From NCBI RefSeq assembly GCF_016097555.1, contig NC_054699.1:6024102-6088101 (forward strand): a DNA stretch of 64,000 nt, given 5' to 3'. This DNA is from Gigantopelta aegis. Lineage: Eukaryota > Mollusca > Gastropoda > Neomphalida > Peltospiridae. The notes beneath the pieces are model-generated. The model was not told the DNA's origin, ran no database searches, and saw only the letters and a program-made list of their open reading frames with translations. Made by a program: the position numbers and the translations under genes. Shown piece by piece: positions 11,001-23,000 of this stretch. The number at the start of each line of letters is the position of its first letter. Position 1 is the stretch's first letter.

Positions 11001-14000
11001 CCCACTGTCGCCACTTCATGGGCTACTCTTTTCGATTAGCAGCAAGGGATCTTTTATATGCACCATCCCATAGACAGGGTAGTACACAGCCTTTGATGCA
11101 CTAGTCGTGGTGCACTGGCAGGGATTGATCCCACACCGACCGCGCATTGAGCGAGCGCTGTACCACTGTGCTACATCCCGCCCCCAGCTATAAAAACTGC
11201 AGTAACATGCCATCTCTACATCTATTGCCAGTATCTATCGCCAGTCACAGCATCTCTACATCTATCGCCAGTCACAGCATCTCTACATCTATCGCCAGTC
11301 ACAGCATCTCTACATCTATCACCAGTCACAGCATCTCTACATCTATCGCCAGTCACAGCATCTCTACATCTATCGCCAGTATCTATCGCCAGTCACAGCA
11401 TCTCTACATCTATCGCCAGTTACAGCAATACATGCACTGTTTACTTTTCACTTTCAAGTTTCAGGGACAGGAAATAAGTTGAATGAAATGCGTGTTTTAA
11501 TTGCTTGTTCAAGTTTCGTGGTAGTTAATCTATTAGTTTTTAAAAAAACTAAAATTAAACTGACCTGCTCAAGTCTAGGATCATCAAAAGTGTAGTAGTG
11601 CATGCTGGGAATATGGACTTCGCTAGCTGCTATCCACTGCAACATGCACTTGAGCTGGGGGTCACCACAGAATGCCCCACACCCCCAGTTTCCAGTCGCA
11701 AGAGGAAGTCCTCGACAGCGGAAATGTTTCTGCAGAGAAAAAGAAAACAAATTAGGTCGACATAATTTAGAATACTCAATCAATACACCAGGGCGATGAA
11801 AACGTAAAACCATCGTAGGCTACGACGTCAATATGGTGTGTGCTATAGGGTGTATACTACCAAATCAAATCGGATTATCCCATAGATGACAATAGTAATG
11901 TATGTGGTTAAAGTGATGAAAACGTAAAACCATCGTAGGCTACGACGTCAATATGGTGTGTGCTATAGGGTGTATACTACCAAATCAAATCGGATTATCC
12001 CATAGATGACAATAGTAATGTATGTGGTTAAAGTGATGAAAACGTAAAACCATCGTAGGCTACGGCGTCAATATGGTGTGTGCTATAGGGTGTATACTAC
12101 CAAATCAAATCGGATTATCCCATAGATGACAATAGTAATGTATGTGGTTAAAGTGATGAAAACGTAAAACCATCGTAGGCTACGGCGTCAATATGGTGTG
12201 TGCTATAGGGTGTATACTACCAAATCAAATCGGATTATCCCATAGATGACAATAGTAATATATGTGGTTAAAGCGATGAAAACGTAAAACCATCGTAGGC
12301 TACGACGTCAATATGGTGTGTGCTATAGGGTGTATACTACCAAATCAAATCGGATTATCCCATAGATGACAATAGTAATGTATGTGGTTAAAGTGATGAA
12401 AACGTAAAACCATCGTAGGCTACGACGTCAATATGGTGTGTGCTATAGGGTGTATACTACCAAATCAAATCGGATTATCCCATAGATGACAATAGTAATG
12501 TATGTGGTTAAAGTGATGAAAACGTAAAACCATCGTAGGCTACGACGTCAATATGGTGTGTGCTATAGGGTGTATACTACCAAATCAAATCGGATTATCC
12601 CATAGATGACAATAGTAATGTATGTGGTTAAAACTCCTATCTGCAGCGCATCAATCGATATAAATGCCACAGATATAAATACTACCACCCCTCACCCTTA
12701 AAGTGAATCAGAAAACATTGGGGGTCAAGCTGCTCATTTCTGAGATAACGGGTAGCATCTATGACTAACCTAGTTCCGCACAAAATTCTAGTACTTTTTT
12801 TTTATAAGTACCCCATACATGTTTTAAGCACAAGGCTACTTGACACAGTGGTACTAGATGAAATAAAATGGCATACATTTTTTGCCCAGATGAAACTATT
12901 TTTTTTTACAAACAACATACAACCAACATAGTCACATTTATCACCATCATAGGACTTGTGGTGTTCAATTCGGTGCACTTCCAACTTTGATCCAGCCGGA
13001 AGTTATTTGGTTTTATCATCCATTAAAGGATTTTGTAGGAGATATTGCTGGCACTATAATTTGCGATATCTTCTGCGATATCTCCACAGGAGATATCGCT
13101 TCTTATAATCTTGATTGGTCAAATTTTAATCACAAGACAATGTTTTGTTACATCACAGTGTTTGTTTCAGTGCTAAACCAACCATTAGTGACGTCACGCC
13201 ACTGCCGTTCTGCTAGTTAACGAGTCTACCGCTGACATTCAACCCACAGTACTGACATTGTTTACAACTGTCGCAAATGAAAAAATTTATAATGGATGAT
13301 AAAAAGAATACCCCCCTCGTGTCTTGTGATATCATAATTTATCAGCACTTGTTGATAAAAGTATAAAATCCTCGGCAAGCCTCAGATTTCATACTTTTAT
13401 CAACTCGTGCTGATAAATTATGATATCACAAGACACTCGGGGAGTATCCTCTATTAGTCCTACCGTACCTATAGTGACGTTTTAGCCTACGATGGTTTTA
13501 CGATTTCGTAGCGCTAAAATAACTTTGAAAATCCCTTGCCAGGTTTATATTTTTAATTCTTAATTTTAACACATTTGTAACAAAGAATCATACTGGATGT
13601 TTGAAAAAATGTGGGGACTAAAATCACCAATTTATTAATGTTGTATATTCAGTGACAAATCTCGACTTACTTAGAGGTCTGAATACGTATCACAAATGGA
13701 ATACTAATAAATTATTTAAAGTTACATTCTCTGGTTACAGTATTATAACATCATGTACAAATGTGAAATACAAGCTCAAATGCACTTTTGAAAAGGTTGT
13801 GTGTGTTCGCTATGAACGGATATCGTCAAACGTATATGCTTGATTCGTCGCCTGTGCCGCTATAGCTCGGCAAAGCACAAACGACAGCCTGTTGTCAGTT
13901 TCAGTTAACACGTGCGTTTGCAGATTTCAAATTGTAGGGTTCAAAAAAGTAAAAGAGAAATCTTGCGCTGTACGAAGAATGTTTGGTTGAGGATACGGTA

Positions 14001-17000
14001 CTAGAGTCTTTAGTTAAAACCGGTTTGACAACGTATTATCAACAGTCGTACCTTCCTATTTCAGAATTGATATTTTATAAAGTGTTAGTAGAACTTTAAA
14101 AGTTTAGTTTGTATACTAGTAACACATTAATTATGTATATATTTTTAAAATAAAATATACTAAAGTAGGCAATGAACGTTTTCACTTCTTAATTTTACGT
14201 GTAAAAATCGACAAATTCAAATAAATATTATTTCGTTTGGAAAGGGTAAAGTTGGGGGGGGTTGTTTAACGACATCAAAGATAAAGCATATTGATTTAAT
14301 AATCATCTGACCCCATACAACCGTTAATAAATTGTGTTGAGTGCGTCGTTAAATAAAACATATCCTATCCTTCCTTCCATCTGCTGTTGGATGTCTAACA
14401 TTTGGTAATTTTGACATATAATCTTAGAAAGGAATCAGTTGCATGTGCAGGGGAAGGGTATTGGAGGTCGAAACCCTTACTTGTCCAAGCTTTAAAAAAC
14501 CTGAAATGTATTTTTTGGGGGAGCATGGCCCCATATAAACTTCGCTCAACACAGTCTATAACCCCAACCCCGCTGAAATCCCTGCACACACGCCTTGGAA
14601 ACCCGCTACATTTTTTTTTAGCAAGGGATCGTTTATATGTACCATCCCACAGACAGGATATCACATACCATGGTCTTTTTGTATACCCGCCAATGGGGAT
14701 CGATCCTAGACTGACCGCGCATTTCCAAAAAACACCTTTTTAGGTCTAAGTAATGAATAAAAATAACATATAGTCTTGAAAAATGTTACGTAAATCGAAC
14801 ACAGTACCCTCTGTGAGATCGGTACGAGGCCATCAAAAGTGTTCCACTTTCAAAATCATGGCTTTGTTTTTGACCTGGATAAGCCAGCGTAGTGAAACCA
14901 ATGCGGAGTGCGGCGTCATATATGCACCAAACGTAATTGGATTTTCTGTTCTATATGCTTAAATAATAAAAATATTTCAGGGAATGTAGTTTTAACAATA
15001 AAAGTTGAAATAATCTTTATACAAAGCTAAAACACTTTTTACTATACTTAAATAACGTTAATTTCAAAGCATTCAATCTACAATGTAAACAATTATTTTA
15101 TAATTAAGAAAAAAGAAGCTAGAATCATACAAAAAGCTAAAAAAAACACCTATTTTAAATTTTAAAAAGGTAAAAACAAGAAAGAAAAAGAAAGAAATAC
15201 ATCTTCCTTAAAGTCCCTGACCCTAGATATTAGCCAATGAAAAATAGTTTTCAATATTACAGTCTTTTACTGTTAAATGATAATTTTTAGCAAAATCAAA
15301 TGTGTTGTCATGTCATGTCATGTCATAGGGTTTTACGTGCACATTCAGAACAAGCTGTTGTAGCGCACGCCTGTCGTGGGCACAAGAGCCGGCCTTGGTC
15401 AGCTCCTCCGTCCATGACAGGAAAGAAATGTGTTGTTGGTAATCCTGGTATTTGTAATAGCTCTAACTTAACTGTATGTGAAAAACAAAAACAGTACATG
15501 CCTAGAAAATAACCACAGTTCATACACTTTGTGCCAAACCAAATTCCATGGCTTCTTAAAATAATTTGTTTTAGTATTTTAAACCATTTTCAGCAATTGT
15601 CAATAAAATATGATATTACTAGTGTAACACTGTCTTGATGCAAAATGCCGATCTCTTTCGTGCGTTATCTCAAATGGTAAAAATAATAATTATCATCCTA
15701 TTTTCATTCAACTCAAAATTCCATGACTTTCCTGACCTGGAAAATGACATTTATTTTATACAAATTCCTTTACTTTTCGAGGAATTCCATGACCAAACTA
15801 AAAATTCCATAACTTTCCAGGCCTGTAAAATGACATTTATTTTATACAAATTCCTTTACTTTTCCAGGATTTCCATGACCAAACTAAAAATTCCACGACT
15901 TTTCTGACCTGGAAAATGACATATTGTGACAAATCCCACAACTTTCCAGCATTTCCATGACCCAACTCAAACAATTTCTTGAGTTTCCAGGTCTGGAAAA
16001 TGACATTTTTTTCTTTCATTCCACAACTTTTCCAGGATTTCCATGACCAAACAAAAAACAATTTCATGATTTTCCAGTACTGGAAAATAACATTTATTTT
16101 ACAAATTCCATGACTTTTCCAGGATTTCCTTGACCCGTATGAACCCTGACTTGAGACAGGGCTTTAAATACTTCTACTAGAATTCAATAAATGAGACAGT
16201 TTCACAGTTAGCCATCAATCCTTACCTTGGGGGGAGACGAGTCATCACAGACATTGAGAACACTTTTCAAAATCTCATCTGCCATGTTCTCGGCAAGTAA
16301 CTGAACCCTCGGCAGCGGAACGTCGAGAGTGTCAACAAACTCATCATCATCACCACGACCATCATCAGAACCACCTGCAGACTCGCGTCGTCTCATCCGT
16401 TCCATCTCATCCTCGGTCATGTCCTGTACGGCGAGCAGTGCCGAGTTGGTGATGTCCCATGCAAGGGAGGCGGCGTATGAAAGAAGATTCGGGTGATTAA
16501 GGCAACAAGCGCTGAAGTCGAGACCCGCGTCGCGGTAGATGATGCCGATTGCCTGCTGGATGATGTTGTTGGCAAACGTGTCCGCCAGGTCTTCGATCTC
16601 GTCCACGCTGTGGTAGCGGCCAAGCCGGTCGAACTCCTCCTGGAACTCGCGCCCGACTTTCTTGGGCAGGGGGAACCAGTGCTCGGTCTCGGAACACGTG
16701 CTGTCGGATCGCACATGCCGGTCGTAATGCTGGTGGTGATGTCCCCCACAGCAGCTCTTCGACCTGAGACTCTGTCGTGGGCTGCAGAAACTGCTGTTCA
16801 GCAACTCTCCTTCCAGATTGGCCAGAGTCAGGTCGCGGAAGCCACTGCTACGCCGGGACCCCGTCGTGCTGGTCCCCGTGTGGGCAGACATGATGAGTAA
16901 GGGTGGGATAGAGGTGTCTGCTTTCATCAGCTCCTCGGCAAACCTCGACAAAACGGGATCTCTGAATCCACAAGAGCTCCTGCGACGGCTGGTGGGGAAA

Positions 17001-20000
17001 CTGCTCCATGAGCCACGGCGAACACTTTCCTTGTTGAGCACCTGCAGAAAGTCGTCGTCCGTCCTCAGAGATTTCAACTTTCTGTCGTCTTTTGAATACG
17101 GCTTAGAAACACAGTACGTCTTGAGCGACAGACTGACACTGATGTGACAAGGCTCGCTGCTCCGGCGTTCATACGATTTGATCTGGCGTCGACCTTCGAC
17201 ATTTAGGAATGCATTCGTTAAAGTTTCTCTCGACAAATGTTTGGTGGGGATTCCAAAACTGGAAAAAATGGCTGATTCTATCACTGACTTGGAATCGACC
17301 ACTTCTTCCTGGCATTCCGTTCCCAGCGGTAGAGAGTCACTGACACTAGAAACACCGTCACTCATACCTTTGCACGAACTCTTCACGCTACCGCACAACT
17401 TAGACTGGTTCCCGTGCTCCGCATGATGGGAGAGAGACTGAAAAACCTGGTCTACAATTATGGCTGCTGCCTCCTGGTAGCTGACTTGAATTCCAGCGTT
17501 CTGATTCCTGTCCACGACAACATGCTCAGAGCTCTTAGGAATGGTACAGCTTGGGGTTTCGGTACGTACACCCGTTTCTTGACCTGAATCCGCTGCTGGG
17601 GAAGAGGATACCGGAACAAAACCCGATGTCTCGCCTGCTGCGATGCTAGACAAAGCTTTCTCACTTTCGGACTCCGACAATGTCTTTTTGTCTCCTCTTT
17701 GAGAGGCCGGTTCACTGCTGAACGAACAGGCAGAACTGGCAGACACAGTCAAATTAGCAGACAGCTCTCTCGGCGTCTGGCTTGCGCCGAAGTCGTGAGA
17801 GAGACTTTGTGACGAGAGATTTCCTAAAAGTCCAGCAGCGTAGTCACTGGAAACAGTGAGCAACACATCCTGCACAATCTGGTCAGCGAATAAATGGTAC
17901 GACTCGTCCTCTGGAAGACTCAAATGAGAAGCCGAAATGGCACTGTCCACGGATGCAGATATATATTTGAAAATCAACGCTGCTTCCATCAGAGCAGAAG
18001 TCATCACAGTCTGCATCAAATAACTGGCATAAATTTCAGTGGCATTAGACGATTCCGATTTAACACCCGACGTGACTTTCTGGGGACTGGGTCTACACGG
18101 ATAGGGCTTAACAATGCTGTCTGGCAGAGGCTCGACGTCAAACGTCAGCATCTGGGGATCCCGATGGGCAGCCACGGAGATTCCCTCCTGCATCAAATGA
18201 CTGACGAGGTTCTTCGCGAAGTTGCATATGACCGGCTGAAAGCCGTTCTCGTGGATCGTCCGGTGCTGTTTCAGTTTTTCATTCTTCAGGTACGACTCGT
18301 AGAACTCCTCGAGGTCGGAACTCAGGTCGGATGAACTCCGTTTGGTGCTGGTGCTGCTCCTCCCGGAGATGTCGCTCAGGTTCGAACTCCTGCGACGGAC
18401 ACACGACACCTTGTGGCTGTAGTTGACGTCCAAGAGGTCAGAGCTGGCGTTCTGAGAACCGGCGACAGGAGAGATCGGCTGCCGTCTTTCACCGAAACTC
18501 CTGCCAGAATCGAGCAGAGGTGTATCGCCAGGGGAGCTGGACGCTGACACGCACACGACTGGCTGGTCGGGCGGAGGTGGGCCAATGTCCGTTGGTTTGT
18601 CCGAGCTGGTCGCTAAAGCAGGTCTTTCTAAGTGGTGGTCAGAATGGTTAGTCTGCTCGAGGCAGGAACTTACTTTGGATGCTGGTTCCGCGAACAGTGA
18701 AATGGCAATGTCGCACATTTGCTTTTGGTTTTTTCCTAAAATGGTACACGCAAAAGAATACACAAATAAATTTAAATAATGTTGAAAAACATAATGGTCT
18801 ATTCACAATTATCTACATTTTTATAATCATACTTGTAAAAAACAAAATTAATTCTTTTTTTTAATCTTTTTTTTTTATACCTTTTTTCATCTAAAAGCAG
18901 TATGCAAACATTTAAAATTTTATATTATCAAATTTAAAAGAAAAACAGTTTGAATCTTATGTTAAACATGATTTTGTGAAGACTATATGAAGGAAGGAAA
19001 TGTTTTATTTAATGACGCACTCAACATATTTTATTTACAGTTATATAGCATCAGACATATGGTTAAGGACCACAAAGATATTGAGAGAGGAAACCCACTG
19101 TCGCCACTTCATGGGCTACTCTTTTCGATTAGCAGCAAGGGATCTTTTATATGCAACATATAGGGGTAGTACATGCCACGGCCTTTGATATACCAGTCGT
19201 GGTGCAATGGCTGGAACGAGAAATAGCCCAATGGGCCCACTGACAGGGATCGAACCCACACCGACTGTACATCAAGCGAGTACTATACCAATGGGCTATG
19301 TCCTGCCCACTATACCCAGTTGTGGGCCATTGATTGTGATTATGAAGAACCCCAATGGGATCGCTGAGGGGGATCGATCCCACAACCTAAGCACCACAGT
19401 GCGAGCGCTCAACCAACTGAGCTAAAGGCGGTGCCACACAATACGAACGTCTCGTCAGGCCTCCGACAACTGAATATTTATCGGTTACGCAAAAATAAAT
19501 TCAGGTAACCCATTTTTTTTTTGCGTAACCTGTTACGTCCATGTAAATAATATGCTAAGTTTAATGCGCAAAGGAAGATAGGATATGCTAAATTAGATCT
19601 GCAATGTTATGACAACGCCATGTGTGTGTGACATCATTAGAGACTCTGAGCGGGACGTAGCCCAGTGGGAGAACGCTCGCTTGATGCGAGGTCAGTCTAG
19701 GGTCGATCCCTGTCGGTGGGCCTATTGGGCTATTTCTCGCTCTAGCCAGTGCACCACGACTGGTATATCAAAGGCCGTGGTATGTGCTATTCTGTCTGTT
19801 GGATGGTGCATATAAAAAGATCCCTTGCTACTAATGGAAAAATGTAGCGGGTTTCATCTCTATGACTGTGTCAAAATGACCATATGTTTGACATCCAATA
19901 GCCGATGACTAATAAATCAATGTGCTCTAGTGGTGTCGTTAAACAAAACAAACTTTCTTTTTTTCATTAGAGACTGAATCTGGACTCTAAAAGTTTTATA

Positions 20001-23000
20001 AGCACGGACCCTACTCGTACGAGAATAGCCAAATGATAAGACAACAATACGATTTCATTGGTTTCTATGTAATCGGTTATTCACGAGGCTATCCTCGTAC
20101 GAGACACTTGTCTCGTGTTGCCTTAAGTCATGCCTGGGAAAGTCACAGTGGCAACCAACACCGAAACTTCAGTTCATCGGAGCAATGTTAACGTCCGGAT
20201 TTGCCCCTGGTAATTTCTAACACAGCCCTCACTAAACGATGTGAAAAAAATACCTGGACTTTCTTCCTGTTCAAAGCTGCCCATGGCCGACTGGAAATCC
20301 TCATCCATGGATAGGTTTTCGGGCTCAGCCTGTGATACGTCCTCTGTTGGTAGACAGAATCCGACCAAAGCTTTGTTCACTTCCCGCAATATGCTGTGCA
20401 GCTCGTACTGCCATTTACTACAACCGTTGTAATTGATGGCGTCGATCGCACACAAAATAGTTTTCAGGTTGTTCTCAGAATCTCTCTGAAAATAAGAATT
20501 TTTTGTGAAGTAAATTGTGATTTCATGAATGGCGTCGATTGCACAAAAAATAGTTTTCAGGTTGTTTTTAGAATCTCTCGGAAAATAAGAAAAATAAATT
20601 GTGTTTTAATTAATGGCATTGATTGCACACGTTGTTTTCAGGTTGTTTTCAGAATCTCTCTGAAAATGTTAAAAAAGTAAATTATGTTATTTGCGGCAAT
20701 CTTCATAATTAATGGTGTCAATTACACATAACATCGTTTTCAGTGTTATTATGAGAATTTCTCGGAAATTGAGACAAAAAGTTACTTATGTTATTGGCAG
20801 CAATCTTTGTCATTTATGGTGTAATCAATGCACACATTGTTGTTTTCAAATTAGTATCGGAATCTCTCAAACCCACATTCTCCGATTGTTCTTTTCCCCC
20901 CATCCCAACCAGTACCCCACAACTAATATATAAAAGATTATGGTATATGCTCTTCTGCTGTGGAAAAATACATATAAGAGATTTCTTGCTGTTGGTGAGA
21001 AAATGTAGAGCATTTCCTCTAAGACTATATGTTAGAATTATCTAACAATTAACATCCAATAGCAGATGATTAATAAATCAATGTGTTTTAATGGTGTCAT
21101 AAAAAAAAAAATCATAATTAAAAAAAAATAAAGATCAACACACACCTCTGCAGGATCTACAAAGTCTCCTCCGTATTCTAGATCAGCAGCGTAACCGTAG
21201 TGACTAGAAAACTGTTCAAATCCACTCATCACGATTGCCTCGTTTTCTTCCATTGATTCCATAAACAGCAGCGATGCTATCAGTTCGGGACACTCGCAAA
21301 AACGGATTTCCTCCTGACACAATCACAAAAAGGTAATACAGACTGAGTAACATAACATATCGCTTGGTAAAAGTTCAAAGTGCACTTGCCATTGATAATT
21401 AATTAAGGTGACAATATTGGTTGTCAATTTTTTTTCATTTTACCTGGACAACAAATGAATACAATGTTTTAATACAGAGTAAAATATAACTGTGTGCTTG
21501 AAAGTATGGGATACCTGTAAAACAAAGTATACAATTCTGTGCAAAACTACCGGTAGGTGGTGTGAACATATCCTCTTTTATTACATACCTATTAAATCTT
21601 ACTACAGTGATAAAGACATTTTCAAACCGTGTGATAAACTACCGGTAGGTGGTGTGAACATATCCTCTTTTATTACATACCTATTAAATCTTACTACAGT
21701 GATAAAGACATTTTCAAACCGTGTGATAAACTACCGGTAGGTGGTGTGAACATATCCTCTTTTATTACATACCTATTAAATCTTACTACAGTGATAAAGA
21801 CATTTTCAAACCGTGTGATAAACTACCGGTAGGTGGTGTGAACATATCCTCTTTTATTACATACCTATTAAATCTTACTACAGTGATAAAGACATTTTCA
21901 AACCGTGTGATAAACTACCGGTAGGTGGTGTGAACATATCCTCTTTTATTACATACCTATTAAATCTTACTACAGTGATAAAGACATTTTCAAACCGTGT
22001 GATAAACTACCGGTAGGTGGTGTGAACATATCCTCTTTTATTACATACCTATTAAATCTTACTACAGTGATAAAGACATTTTCAAACCGTGTGATAAACT
22101 ACCGGTAGGTGGTGTGAACATATCCTCTTTTATTACATACCTATTAAATCTTACTACAGTGATAAAGACATTTCAAACCGTGTGATAAACTACCGGTAGG
22201 TGGTGTGAACATATCCTCTTTTATTACATACCTATTAAATCTTACTACAGTGATAAAGACATTTTCAAACCGTGTGATAAACTACCGGTAGGTGGTGTGA
22301 ACATATCCTCTTTTATTACATACCTATTAAATCTTACTACAGTGATAAAGACATTTTCAAACCGTGTGATAAACTACCGGTAGGTGGTGTGAACATATCC
22401 TCTTTTATTACATACCTATTAAATCTTACTACAGTGATAAAGACATTTTCAAACCGTGTGATAAACTACTGGTAGGTGGTGTGAACATATCCTCTTTTAT
22501 TACATACCTATTAAATCTTACTACAGTGATAAAGACATTTTCAAACCGTGTGATAAACTACCGGTAGGTGGTGTGAACATATCCTTTTTTATTACATACC
22601 TATTAAATCTTACTAGAGTGATAAAGACATTTTAAAACCGTGTGATAAACTACCAGTAGGTGGTGTGAACATATCCTTTTTTATTACATACCTATTAAAT
22701 CTTACTAGAGTGATAAAGACATTTTAAAACCGTGTGATAAACTACCGGTAGGTGGTGTGAACATATCCTTTTTTATTACATACCTATTAAATCTTACTAG
22801 AGTGATAAAGACATTTTCAAACCGTGTGATAAACTACCGGTAGGTGGTGTGAACATATCCTCTTTTATTACATACCTATTAAATCTTACTACAGTGATAA
22901 AGACATTTTAAAACCGTGTGATAAATTTATTTTGTATTACACATATGTGCGATCTGGATCAGAACTTGTAAATGGGGATTCCCCTTTTTAAATTTTTACT

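Larger units (their letters stand above)
11791..13515. mobile_element. Non-autonomous TIR element with amplified left end
   Basis: Left end cgtaaaaccatcgtaggcta is mirrored by tagcctacgatggttttacg at 13486-13505. A diverged relative of the stretch after the array occurs at 25330-25470 (aaactcctacctgcagcgta). Two smaller palindromic elements lie inside. Superfamily not recognised. Confidence 0.6.

Noticed and set aside
16417-18334. Several 60-146 residue ORFs on both strands across the giant PARG exon
   Set aside because: They are shadows in other frames of the 851-codon open frame, which alone has matching splice phases and plausible composition.
19310-19434. True tRNA gene
   Set aside because: Has A- and B-box-like words, but the stems do not close as a cloverleaf by eye; it matches the head of a SINE.
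21544-22926. CRISPR-like regular array
   Set aside because: Head-to-tail 92-bp satellite without unique spacers.
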